NCBI GenBank assembly: GCA_005408345.1
Contig: SEMN01000046.1
Location: 1,585,501 to 1,649,500, forward strand
Length of the DNA: 64,000 nucleotides
Direction: 5' to 3'
DNA from: Macquaria australasica
Lineage: Eukaryota > Chordata > Actinopteri > Centrarchiformes > Percichthyidae
Shown piece by piece: positions 14,438 to 26,558 of this stretch (positions are counted from its first letter, which is position 1; each line of letters opens with the position of its first letter). Below the pieces are notes generated by a model. That model saw only the letters and a list, made by a program, of their open reading frames with translations, made no database searches and was not told the DNA's origin. A program made the translations under genes and the position numbers.

Positions 14438-14480
<43 letters not shown>
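14399..14480. repeat. (GT)n microsatellite with small interruption
   Basis: Two GT tracts split by atatgtatgtgtgc, followed by G8. Confidence 0.95.
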
Positions 14481-14483
<3 letters not shown>

Positions 14484-14724
14484 GGGGGCATATAAAGAGC
14501 TGTGATTGTGTGCTGGGTCAGGCCCGTGTGTGTCTGCATGCTGGAGTCCAGGAAAGGTCAGAGATTGGGTGGAGGTGCCAGGAATAGGGGTGTGAGATGC
14601 CTGGGTGTCTACAGGGCCATGTGAGGCACACAAATACACACATAAACACACACACACGCATGCGAGGCCTTCAAACCAGAAGACACAGCAGAACAAAAGC
14701 TGGTCAAAGTGGGGCAGTTTTCTC

Positions 14725-15320
14725 TCCCTCCCTCTACAATCTCCTCCTCCTCCTCCGCCTCCTCCTCCTCTGTGTCCCTCACGTCTATCCCCAGCACTGT
14801 TTTCCTCTCTCCTCCCTCCTCCTCCTTCTCCTCCTCCTCCCCTCCCCTTCATTTTTCTCTCCTCTCCTCTCCTCTCCTTTCCTTTCCTCTCCTCTCTCAC
14901 GTAAACACGATGCTGCTTTCTGGATCTGGGATGCCTGAGGGACAGAGCACAGACAGGAGCCCCGTCACCATGACAACAGCTTCTCTGAGCTGCCTGACAC
15001 CCAGACGCCATTGGCTGAGGGCTGTTGGGGGAGGGGGAAGTGGAGAGAGAGAGAGAGAAAGAAGAGCGAGAGAGAGAGAGAGAAGCAGGACTAAGTTAAG
15101 CAAGGGGTAGAAAGAGAAAAGGAGGTGTAAGCGGGGGAGCGGAGTAGAGAAAAAGGAGATAACGGAGGCAAACGACCACATTTCTCCTCATGGGGCTGTG
15201 CGGCATGTTCGTGTTCATGTGCAGGTTTGAGATAAAGAGGGAGAAAGCACAGGAAGAGGGGAGAAGGAGGTGGGGGAGAGGGCAGAGAGGAGAGGTGGGG
15301 AGAGGTTGGGAGGAGCAGAA
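14725..15320. repeat. pyrimidine tract then purine tract, second case
   Basis: Pyrimidine-rich (CTC and CCT units, cctctcctctcctctcc) at 14725-14900, then purine-rich (GA)n-type sequence at 15020-15320. Same polarity as the 11.3-11.9 kb pair. Confidence 0.8.
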
Positions 15321-15699
15321 GGCCGGTGTGTGTTAAAGGGTGCGGAAGCACGAGTGTAAACGATCTTCTCAGGGTCGTATAATCAAGCTGCCGTTCCAGG
15401 TTTGTGTGTAAATGCGTGCACACGTGTCATGTCATGTCTCATGAGTCACTGTCCTACCTCGCAGTTCATGTTAGTGTTGATCTCATATCATATTAAAATG
15501 GCTTGTAACTTGAGACACACACTAAACTCCTTCCCTTAAGACCACTTTGAACTGAAAAAGTTCAGGTTTTGCAGCTTCCTGGTCATGACATTAGTGCAGA
15601 TATTGTTGACTAGTTTCTTTATCATTTACTACCATACAATATTAATAGGGAACAGTGGGGGAAAAAAAGTTTTGTCTCTAGATTTACTCTCATTGGTTA

Positions 15700-16320
15700 G
15701 ATAAACATGTCTAAACAAGACTAAGTCTACAGCATGGCTTAGTACAGTGTTGCTCCCTCAAGCAACACTGTACTTAGTCACAGCGTTGCTTGGAGCTAAA
15801 TGCCAACGTCAGCTTGCAAGCATGCTCAGAATGACAATGCTAACATGCTGATGTTTAGCAGGTATAATGCTTACCATGTTCACCATCTTAGTCTAGCGTG
15901 TCAGCATGCTAACATAGTCTAATGAGCACTAAACACAAAGTACAGCTGAGGGGATGTCATTAGTTTTGCAGATATTTACTTAAACTAAAGACAAATTAAA
16001 ATTTTGACCTGATGATACTGATGGATGAAAGGTTAAGCAATCACCAAAGTGATTTCAGTTCATCCTGAGACAAACATGAATGTCTGTACCAAATTTTATA
16101 GCAATCCATCCAATAGCTGTCAAGACATTTCACTAAAAAACAAACATCTCAACCAGGTGCCGGAGGTAGAGTCAGCAGGCTTGGAGACCACCCAATGTCT
16201 TTACCAAATGTCACCGCAATCCATCCAATAGTTGTTGAGATATTTCAGTCTGGACCAAAGTGGTGGAATGACCGACTCACGTTGCCATCCCTGGAGCCAT
16301 GACGCTAGCCTGGCTAAAAA
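15700..16320. repeat. percomorph interspersed repeat (gcaatccatccaatag type)
   Basis: Contains the familiar blocks ttagcaggtataatgcttac, accatgttcaccatcttagt, cacaaagtacagctgagg, catgaatgtctgtacc and gcaatccatccaatag (twice, about 125 bases apart), ending ttgccatccctggagccatg. This non-coding family is very common in percomorph introns. An internal near-duplication (16100-16120 versus 16214-16230) is part of it. Confidence 0.75.
15741..15774. repeat. perfect inverted repeat, 14-bp stem
   Basis: AGTACAGTGTTGCT (15741-15754) and its exact reverse complement (15761-15774) flank the 6-base loop CCCTCA. It lies inside the degenerate repeat at 15700-16320. Arms are too short for a typical microRNA precursor. 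Confidence 0.9.
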
Positions 16321-17533
16321 TCATACTGGCTCTAATTTGACATGAACTTCTGCTGGAGCAGAGTTGCTGCAGACTCAGTATGCAGAGGAGAAACAGAAAA
16401 TAGTAAGTTGAGTAAATACTGTGTGTTAATTATTTTTTGGTAGAATTCACTTTGTTCATTTATGCGCCAAGTGTTTCTTTTTGTGGATCACAGGAGCAAA
16501 TGATGAAGACGACTGAACATATTTGAACTAATGTCACGGGCAGAAAACTCAACTTTCTACCAACGTTGCTTAAAAGCACAGAGAGCGTGCAGATTTCCAC
16601 TGACGTCACTTACCCAGCATGCCTTTCTGGTTGACGTCCTGTTAATCAGTGAAACCACCTGATGTTGTGTTTGGATGAAGCAAAAACCTGCAGACTCTCT
16701 GCCCTCCAAAGCACATGATTGCCTTTACAGCCTTAACGTTGCATGCAGCCTTGTGGGGTCAGCGTCCTGCACAGACATGACAGCTTCACAAAATTAAAAT
16801 AGAGATCAGCTAAAGGCTTGTCATGGTGCCAGTCTTGACTCTGATCCTGAATGGACTTCCTGATATACATATTTGTTGAAAGTACATGGCTGCATGTTCT
16901 TGACGAATTTGAATCTGGGTTTGTGAGATGCTTCAGTTCAGACTGTTATCTCTGTGGATGGATAGCTCCCTCAGTCAGAGAAGGAGAAAGATGCAAAGAC
17001 AGACAAAAGAGAAAGTGACAGTAACGTTTTATAAAGACAGATGAACAGACAGAAGAGGAAGAAGAAGACAGAATCTAGGACAGAGAACGAGTAAAATCTT
17101 CAAGATCTTCACCCACAGAAACCAAACAATAGAAAACAATAATATGAAATATAAAATAAAGATAAAATGTTTTGCTTAAGAGGCTACCGGACTAACAAGC
17201 TAACTCCCAACTTATTAATAATGAAATACAATCTGGCTCTTTGCTCTAATTTGTACTCGAAGGACACACAACAGCCGCCAATGTTTTTATTCCTTGCTGG
17301 TGCGATTTGATGGTAAAAGCATCAGAGTTTCAGAAGCCTCGGTTCCGACTGAGAGCGAGCGGGCCGCTGATGTGGCTTAAATATTTTCCAGTGTTTGCAT
17401 TACTGTACCTGCAGAAAGGCTGTGAAATGCAATGCACCATGTTTATGTGTAGCTTGGCAGCCTGCCGGCACTGCTCGGAGGGGAAACAGCAAATGAAAAG
17501 TGTGTGTGTTTTGGAGCAGAGAGAGAGGGGATG

Positions 17534-17535
<2 letters not shown>

Positions 17536-17587
<52 letters not shown>
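17536..17587. repeat. (GT)n microsatellite
   Basis: First of a cluster; others are at 17706-17748, (CA)n 17880-17916, 18058-18082 and 18461-18494. Confidence 0.95.
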
Positions 17588-17589
<2 letters not shown>

Positions 17590-17700
17590 CTCCATGTGTA
17601 CTGGGTCTTCCTGCCGTTCTGTGATCACTGGCATATTTAAACTAATCATTGAAGAGGGGGGAGCATGTGTCTCCATGAATATGATCTCGGGTGCTGCATG

Positions 17701-17705
<5 letters not shown>

Positions 17706-17748
<43 letters not shown>
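17706..17748. repeat. (GT)n microsatellite
   Basis: Uninterrupted GT repeat, followed by a shorter GT tract near 17765. Confidence 0.95.
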
Positions 17749-17749
<1 letters not shown>

Positions 17750-17879
17750 TGCCTCTATGTATGTATGTGTGTGTGTGTGCGTGTGTGTAACCACAACTCA
17801 CACAGGGGGCATAAATGTCTCAGGCTGTGCTTGCACACGTGTTGGTGTATCCATTTGCAAGAGACTCTCTCTCTCTCTC

Positions 17880-17880
17880 A

Positions 17881-17916
<36 letters not shown>
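17880..17916. repeat. (CA)n microsatellite
   Basis: CA repeat directly after (CT)n; opposite polarity to its GT neighbours. Confidence 0.95.
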
Positions 17917-17918
<2 letters not shown>

Positions 17919-18457
17919 CTGAGAGAGAGAGCGATGAATTGAAGAGAAGAAGGGGAGAGCGGTGAACGAGAGGACATTGTTTCTAAATCAGAACCAGAAG
18001 TTGAGACAGAGCGATGGAGCAGAGGCTCATATAGGGGGGTCTTTGTATGTGTTTCCGGAGTGTGTGTGTGTGTGTGTGTGTGTTGCAGCGCTGCACAGCC
18101 CGGTCTGGTGTGTCCGTCTGTTGGGGTGAGGAGGTGGGGAAAGAGGGAGTCTGACTTGGGTGGGGCGGGGGCAAAGAGGGATGTGGTGAGTTCAGCGTGT
18201 GAGATAAAATAGCCCCCCCTCTTCCTGCAAACAGGAGTGAACAGTAAGCATGTTTCACCTCGCCTATTAATCCTTCCTACTGACTGGAGACCCCCGACCA
18301 AACAGAAAGAACGGAGGCATCTTCTTTCTCTTTCTTTGAATCTCTGCATTTTCTTTTTCTTCTTCTCTCCGTGCTTCTCTTTTATTCGCTCTGTTTCCCT
18401 CAGTCTTGTTCTGTTCTCTATGTTGCTATCTCTCCCAGCCTTTATCTTCACGTCTCA

Positions 18458-18460
<3 letters not shown>

Positions 18461-18494
<34 letters not shown>
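18461..18494. repeat. (GT)n microsatellite
   Basis: Uninterrupted GT repeat within a pyrimidine-rich region. Confidence 0.95.
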
Positions 18495-18495
<1 letters not shown>

Positions 18496-19963
18496 CTGTC
18501 GTCCCCTCTCTGGTTCTCTCTCTGTGCCTGCCAGTGCTGTGCAATGCTGGCTGAGACTATGCTGGGGATATTTCTGTCAGCCTCTATTTATTTATTGATG
18601 GCGATGCTGGTGAGAGTTCGCCTGCCTACATGCGTGCTTGTGTTAAGCGAAAGTGAGGTGCACTCTGAAAATCTTTACCTCCTCTTCCCCTTCTTCATCT
18701 TCTCCTCTCCATGACGCCTCCAGAGTAAATATTTGTCAACCTCCGTCCTAATGACAGCGCGGGGCCGACCCAGGAAGTGCTGGCTCTTTGACCTCGGAAT
18801 AGCCGGACGGGAAGTAGCTGCTCTGTGCTCTCTGTCTTGTCTCGCGCGGAGGATGAAAGGCCAGTGTCACTGAAATGGAAGTTTAAATCATCCCTGAAAG
18901 AGCACCTCCCCGACGCCGCTGTCTCTGACAACAAGCTACGGCAAGCTATGAGCCAAGCTGCCTGGCAACCATACTAGTTTGTGGAAGCAAGAATGCAAAT
19001 AGAGCACATTAATGTCAGATCTCATCGTATGTCAGGCCCGGATGAACTCTGGGAGCCTGTCGACTGATGGTCCAGGGGTCAGCAGGTCCGACCAAGGCCA
19101 TTTATCTCCCAGTGTGTCTTCCAGCGATAGACAGGGGGAGGAGCTAGTGGAGGTGGGATGTCAGGGAGGGTGGAAGCAGGCAGGTATGGTTGTAAGGTGG
19201 CCGTCTCTCATCCAGTTTCAGCAAAGTGGGAAGAATGGGAAAACGTCCCGTTGTTGTAACTTGGCAGTGTTTAAGTCTTGTGTCAAATTCTGTTTTCCCC
19301 TCAAATAGTGTTTTTCACAGCATTGCCCTCCTTGGTGAAGGAGTTGGGTTCAGGGTAAATCCGTATTTATGCTTGACACAAGGGGTTAATGGGAGTCGTG
19401 CTCAAGATACTTGCAGTGTAGGTTTTGATATATATGGTTGAGCGTTGGATTTCATCCATAGATCACACCACTGCAACACTAGACGCCTAGTATTGTACAT
19501 GATCAGGCCTTATTATTTAATTTACTTTGTGATACAGGGGGACAGTGAGCTACGCACATGCTTAGAACTGGAGTTACATTTACGTAACTTATAGCTGCCG
19601 TAACCTTGACGTGTAGTTACATTGTTGAGGAGGTCAGTTATGGCGTAGCCTACGACATAACGTACAACTATAAATCAGGCTAAAGGAGAAACAGATTTCG
19701 ACACAACATAGACAATCACACCATATGAAATGAAGATGCCTTAATTAGCTATTTTTGATGCGTCACATACAGTATTTGCATTGGTTCACGTATAAGTTAA
19801 ACCAGGTAGCTCAATTCTAATTAGCTGACTCTACAGTATTAGTGTCAGTATTGGATTTTTTTTCCAATGACTTTGCCGCTAGTTTGGCACTAGTTTTTTG
19901 AACTTAAGCAGTTCTTTTCGCCAAGCGGAAAATCTTCATATCACCTACTCGTTATTGCAAGTA

Positions 19964-20207
19964 CAGGGTTTCCCGCAGTGTTTTACAGCGGAGGCACCTC
20001 ACCTAAAAAAAGAGACAGCCTACACTAACTGTGATACAAGATTAATACACGTTTATGAAACAAAACATGAACCTTCAGGTAAAAAAAAGAGCAGTGATGC
20101 TATGTCAAACAGCAAATGTTGTTTGGTGCGTCATCCAAAGGAACTTGATTAGGAGACGAGACGTGGCTTACCGCCTCGCTTAAACTATTTCCTGGGGGGA
20201 AACCCTG
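19964..20207. mobile_element. non-autonomous hAT-like element (MITE)
   Basis: Begins CAGGGTTTCCC and ends GGGAAACCCTG-like (ggggggaaaccctg), forming terminal inverted repeats of about 11 bases typical of fish hAT-type MITEs. It is 244 bases long with no transposase coding. No clear 8-base target duplication is visible (tgcaagta versus gactagga), so the termini or class remain uncertain. Confidence 0.55.
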
Positions 20208-21401
20208 GACTAGGAGGTTGACTTAAATGTTGTTGTTTTTTTCCCACACGGATGCTCATATTTATAGTTTGTATGACGTAACATGAATGTAGCATAAGTT
20301 GAAACACGAGTACTGACTGAAGTGAAAGTGTTCATAGGTAAACTAAAATAACAGCAATAACAACCAAGCTCTCCCCCCCCCCCCCCATCCCATTTTCTCC
20401 TTATCAGTTCCCTACAACGGTGCCAGCAGTCCTTTCTCTTACACCTCCTCCTTATTTGGCCACTCTCTCCCTTCGTTTTTCCTCCCCGTTATTTACTTTC
20501 CTTTTTCTTTCTTCTTTTCTGACCTCTTTTCTTACTCTTCTTAACATCTTTCTCTTTTTCTTTCTGCCTTTCTCCCTCAATTTTTCCCTCTCTCCTCAAC
20601 GTGCCCCAGGGCTCTCAGAGTTTCAGCAAGTTCCACAGACCGTCCATTGTCTTGGGAATGCGGTTTGCTGTCTCCCCTCACCTCCTCCTCCTCCTCCTCC
20701 TGTCTGGCAGGAGACAGGGTTAGATGGTGTTTGGCTCCTGGGTCCTCAAGGCCACTGGGTTTAAAGACTCGAACCTGACTAACCCCAGGACCTGGACCAG
20801 GACAGCTGATCAGGCTAAACTTGGCATTAGACGTGGTGGAAATCTGAACACTGTTTAGAGAGGACAGGCGATGTTTGTCATGTCTGTCCGTCTGTCGTCA
20901 CAAGCCTATGAGTCCAGAGATGGTTGTTTATTTGATCATTAAGTGAATAAAAATGTTGGTGTACACTGGTGTAAAGCAAAATCTAAAATCTAAATGACTC
21001 ACCAAAAAGGACAAGTCACCCAAAAAACAGACATCAAGCTTCTTGAAAGAATGTAAAGATGCTCAGACATTTTTAAAGAAAGGTGGACATGAAGAAGTAA
21101 AAGTTTGCAAACACGTGTCACAGCTTCTGAATGTTCTTGTTAAAGGTTGTTGGGTTAACTGACTGCTTGATCCTCCTGTCTGAAGGGTGTTTGGTCTTCA
21201 TGTGTAAGTCAAGTAATTCTTGCCATGTATGATGGAGGAGATGACGCACAATGAGACACATGAGAATCCCTATCACTGCGAGTGTAAAAGCTCCATGTGA
21301 GTTTCTGTATTTATCAAAATCTCATAGTTTGTGACTTTGGATGTGGAGGGGGTCCACATAGTGGTGCCTCTGGGATACGAAATGGAAATTGGTAGTGTGT
21401 C

Positions 21402-21404
<3 letters not shown>

Positions 21405-21437
<33 letters not shown>

Positions 21438-21540
21438 TCACACACCCAACCCCCCAATGTCTGGCGCTCAGGAGGACTGCCCCTATGGGAATACCTCTTC
21501 CTGCCTGGTCCAACGACACACACACACACACACACACACA
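21405..21540. repeat. (GT)n ... (CA)n inverted microsatellite pair
   Basis: (GT)n at 21405-21436 and (CA)n at 21516-21540 are separated by about 80 bases, so the two can pair as a stem. Confidence 0.9.
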
Positions 21541-24473
21541 TAGACACACGTATACTCTAAAATAGAAATGGGGTGAGTGGATCAGACTGGCGTGAGATGG
21601 TTTTAAATGTCTGGTTTGTTTCTATTGGTTGCTAAATACAAGTGTCAGACACACAGACTGAGAGAGTGGACGGGTGAGAATTTGATCTGATTTTCGAATG
21701 TGCAGGCGTGCATCTATTGTTACAGTAGAACAGAATAAAATGCAGTCGTAGGCTGTGACTGGACTTTTTTTTTCTCACTATTTCTCCTATTCTGTCTCTC
21801 CAGCACTGTGTTTACTCAGCTCATTTTCGCTATTACCACATTAAGCAGGATAATATATGGTAATTCTTTAACTGTTTCGAGCTAAAGACGTCTGACTTCA
21901 GCTTTGAGGTCCACCACGTTGCTTTAGGCACTATGGAGCGTGTACAGCCCGACTGTAACTCCCTGCCTGCTCTCTCTCTTTCCATTTTCTATGTTCACAG
22001 TATACGGTACCACCACTTCCCTCTCCTTTTCATCTTGCACCTTCTCAGCTCTGCAGAAATAAAATCCAGTTGTGTGAGCATAACATGAGAAAAAGAGAGA
22101 GAGAGAGAGAGAAAAGAAGAAGTGAGAAGGGAGAATATGAAAGAATGCCAAAGAATAAGGAGGAGGTAGATATTGCTAACAAGGTTGCCAGAGACTCTTT
22201 TCATTTTTAATAGTCCCGTAGGAGGTCTGGCTGATAAAGTGTTATGTTATATTATTAAATCTTGGCAAAGTTTGAGCTGCAACAGATTCCAACAGTAGCA
22301 AGTGTGAAAGTGAGTCTGTAGGTTAGATAAACTGCAGCAAAATTAATGGACAGGGTCTTTCAGCCTGTAAAGATACATCAGATTTTCTACAGAGGACATA
22401 TTTAAAAAATAAGTTCCTTTAAAGCTTTTATATTTCAGTGATGAAATAAACCATAAATAATCCTGAACTTTTTCAACAAGTTTTCGTTTTGCAAATTTTT
22501 TCCTCTGTTTAATGCCATAGTAGTGATTCATCCAGCAACTCCTGCAAGCTTTTTGCGCTTATTAAAGAACTACGATGGGTCCTTCGTTTGTTGCAAACAT
22601 ACATATGACCCAACATACATGAACAGGGGACGTTGCGATTACATGGTCAGCGTCTTAGCAGGTGTTCAGACCATAAAATAGCCCTGTGTTAAAACAACAT
22701 ATCAGGCCAATGCAGCATTTTGCCGAATGACGTAGCACTGTGGTCTGGCAAAAGTTACCAGGTACAAAAATGTTTGCTGGACCTGCGCTGCCGAAACGGC
22801 TTCATTCAGGCCTAAAGTCGGTCTGAACGCGGCCTTAGAACCACTGGCCACCAGGATGCCCCCATCGTGGCACATTTTGTGTTCAAAGAGACATTAACCA
22901 AAGTGTCCATCTTAAAGATTTTCCTGTCAAAAATAGCAACTTAGTAGCATTCACCATTCAGTGTATTTACATTGTGTCACCACTCCTCCTCCGTATGCTA
23001 GTGTCTGTTGGTGCTGGTGATGAAAACTGTCCCTCCTATGAAAACATGCTTGTTTTGGTGGACTACAAAAATTCACCAACACTGATGATCCTCAGCAGTG
23101 AGTTCCAGTGTTTTTGTCCAATGCATGTGTGCAGAATGCTTATTTCCTAAGATCAATGAAACAATAATTTTGATGATTTTTAATAATTGCCATATTTAAA
23201 CTCTTTCTAACATTTTCCTCAGGTCTTGTTCTATTTTATTGTTATTTCTCACTATTTCAGTTTTACACAACCTTTCTAGAAATATTCCGTAATATGTAAA
23301 GTTCCAAATGCAGAATATGTAGGAGACAGAAATCTAGCAAATATACAGAAGCAGACAGACTATATTTAGCAGAAAATTCATAAAACATCAGAGGTATCTG
23401 CAGTCTAGTGTAAACAGCTTGTAGGATGTAGGAACATGAACATAGATGTCTAAACCTACCGCAAATAAATATTTGCAGATATGCAAATGTCACTTGGTGT
23501 TGCTCACTAAATATCATTGTGTGTAGTGCATATGCAGGCACACCTTTATGTGCTTGTGTGGTTTTCTGAGTGTGTCTCCATGGACTGTACAGTATGTGTT
23601 GGTGCTTAAAGCAAAGATCCTCTAATGCTGTTAAATATCATCTATCGTCTGAGATGTTCAGTGCATTCCTGGAGTCTTTTTTGGTGATGAATTGTTTATG
23701 ATTTACATACCTTTTGTGGTAGCAGCTTTCCCTCAACTTTTCCTAGAATTATATTCTACAAACCCAAGATGTGTAGCGCAGCTGTGAACATGTTGCTGTG
23801 TTTTTAAAAAAAATTTTTATGTGTAGGTGGAAAGAGTAAAAAGTTGGTTTTGCAGTTGAAAATAGTGAGCATCAACGCACATCATCACGTACAGCTTCTT
23901 AACAGTGTCAAAAGTGTTTTAGTGTGCCCGGATGTGTTTATGTGTGCCATCACCTGTGAAGTGGCCTTTCAGGGGATGATCTACCTGCTCCGTCCTGATC
24001 TGCAGCGCTCTCTGACCTGCAGAGCTGAGCGGTGCCTGGTCCTCGTCTGGACTCAGTGAATGAGAGCCGTGGTAGCGTGACACCAGCCAGTTATTTCAGA
24101 GGACAGGAGGGAGATAGAGCATGATAAAATCATTTTCCTCTCTCCCATCTCTTCCCACTCTCTCTCAGAAGACAATCGCTTACACACCTTTCATTCTTCT
24201 GCAGTATTCTTCACATTAGGTTTTGTCTCCAAGCTCTAAGCACTCTATTATTCCCTAATTAGCAGCATTAATAATCGTCAATTAGGCATATAGCTTTGAG
24301 TGCACGTGGAAGTTGGCCTCTTTCATTCAAAGTGTGCGTGTTTGTGTGTGTGTGTGGACGAGCGTCATCACGACACCCAGTCCTCTGGTTCTCTGGTGGC
24401 TTTCCACCCAACACCAACTGCCTAATGAGGGAGTGAAAGGCCATGGGCAGAAAGGGTGGGGGGCTCCATATCA

Positions 24474-24612
24474 GTGTGTGTGTGTGTGTGTGTGTGTAAT
24501 TAAAGAGCAGTGCCAGCAGGGGGGACCTGTGTTAGAAAGGGTCACCAGAGTGAGCAGCAGGCCATCTCCAACCTTTGGTCATTATCCACCGACGCCGCCA
24601 ATAAAGGCTTCT

Positions 24613-24658
<46 letters not shown>

Positions 24659-24666
24659 ATGCATCT

Positions 24667-24706
<40 letters not shown>
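24474..24706. repeat. cluster of three (GT)n microsatellites
   Basis: GT tracts at 24474-24497, 24614-24655 and 24672-24706. Confidence 0.95.
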
Positions 24707-24707
<1 letters not shown>

Positions 24708-24867
24708 AGGAGGCCAGCTTCTTAATTACTTTACATCAATATGTGGTTTACTCAGTTTATGCATGTTTGTGTCACTTTCGTTTAGCTTATAGTTTAGCAC
24801 TAAAGCTCCAAGTAGGATTGAGTTAAACCCTTCCTGCTAACGCCACCTAGTCTCATCACTCTTGTCG

Positions 24868-25185
24868 CTGCACTAGAGCAGCAACTGAAGATTATTTTCA
24901 TTATGGATCAATATATTGATTATTTTTTCCATTTATCGATTAAGCGTTTAGTCTGTAAACTTTCAGAAAATGATAAAAAGTGCCCATCACAATGTCTCAA
25001 AGCCCAAAGCACCGTTTTTAAGTGGCTTGTTTTGTACCAACTACAGTCTAAAATCCAAAGATATTCCATTTACGATAATTGAAGACAGCAAAAGCAGAAA
25101 GTCCTCACTAACCCTAACTTTAACCCTTTTGCTTAGAAAATAACTTTAACGATTAATCGATTATCCAAATAGCTCTGCATTGAAC
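24868..25185. repeat. teleost repeat with ATTAATCGATTA termini, copy 1
   Basis: Contains gcagcaactgaagattattttcat, tttatcgattaagcgttta, ctttcagaaaatgataaaaa, tctcaaagcccaaagcacc, aatccaaagatattc and taacgattaatcgattatcc. I recognise this order from a very common fish element with palindromic ATTAATCGATTA ends. Two other copies, in opposite orientation, are at 33935 and 39833. Confidence 0.7.
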
Positions 25186-25244
25186 TAACATTGTGACATA
25201 TCAAAGAGTCATATGAATAAAGTTTTGTAAATGTAAAGGGTGAT

Positions 25245-25510
25245 AGTTTGGGTTTATTACAACTTGGGTCTTATTTTGGAAGTTTTATCCATCATTGCTA
25301 TTGGTTATGGTGAAGATGGTTGTAGTCACTGAGCTCTGGAAGAAGGGAAACACTGTTATAACAAAATCCAGTGGGGCATGAAATGATTGGTCAGATGATC
25401 AGAGATGTTGTAAACAAGCCAAGAGGTCAGCCGGATCTACGGCAAGTACAATAGGACAAAGTTGAACCAGGGAGTCGGTCTCTAAACTGTGATGGATGTT
25501 TATAAGTGTA
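25245..25510 (+). repeat. dispersed repeat, unnamed family B, copy 1
   Basis: Shares ordered blocks with 46700-46960: acttgggtcttattttggaa / acctaggtcttatttttgta, ccatcattgctattggttat / ccattattgttcgcggttat, and gttgaaccagggagtcggtc / gttgaaccaggaacttggtc followed by ggatgtttata / ggacatttaca. Confidence 0.6.
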
Positions 25511-25996
25511 TGTACTGTTCTCTTAAAGTTGTCTTTTCTTCCAAATAATGTTGATTAACCTGTAGGTTTGTTTAAATCCTGTGTGATTGTCTGACTGCTC
25601 AGGTTTCTTCAGATTCCCAGGAAGAACTCTGTTAGTTCAATGTCATGATTTCCAAAACGAATAATGACCAAAACTATGAAAATAACTTGTAGTAAACTAT
25701 AAGTATCCTTTAAACATGAATTCTCAATTGTTCTAAAGTGCACATCAAAAGTGAAATCTGACCTTTAATCGTTCTTAAGCAATTTCGCCGTGTTTCTGTT
25801 TGCTTGTTTTTTTTCATGTGTTATGGATCCCTCCCTTCATTCTGTCAGCTGCCATCCAGCCCACAGAGAGTCACCGCGTCAATATCATGTTTACAGGAGG
25901 CAGGAATTGACAAGCAAAATTGTCTGTGTTTCTGCATTTGTTTGTTTCATCTCAGAGCGTTTTTTTCACAGGGGTCTGTGTGCATATATGTGTGCT

Positions 25997-26001
<5 letters not shown>

Positions 26002-26049
<48 letters not shown>
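26002..26049. repeat. (GT)n microsatellite
   Basis: Uninterrupted GT repeat. Further GT tracts follow at 26436-26459 and 26523-26555. Confidence 0.95.
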
Positions 26050-26051
<2 letters not shown>

Positions 26052-26521
26052 ATGTCATCTGCACTCCAGAGTGTGTTGTCTCTCCTGTCAGGTAGTGTGT
26101 GTGAATTGCCATAGGTTGATTGGTTAGCCTGAGAGGCAGCAGCGTGAGTAAAGGCAGGTGCTCCAGGGCAGCGGGGGGAGAGCCGGAGATAGCGCCTTCC
26201 CTCTGGGCTTCCAGCTCCGAGCGGTGCCTGGGTGGCTGGGAGGCAGCTCCAGGCTCCTGGGGCCCTGATGCTGGGAGGAGATGCTTGGGAGACAGAGGCG
26301 GTGCGGGGAGGAGGGAGATGTGTGTGTTTGTTTCTGTTTGTGTGTTCTGTGGGGGGATCCCAAGCAGATTTGTTTACCGGTAATTAATTCACCTGATTGA
26401 CATAACAGCTGCCGGAGCTATGGGAAGGCAACGGCGTGTGTGTGTGTGTGTGTGTGTGTTATATATACAGTATGCTCCCATGCATAGTCACTGTGTGTGT
26501 GCATATTTGGCTGCATACCTG

Positions 26522-26558
<37 letters not shown>

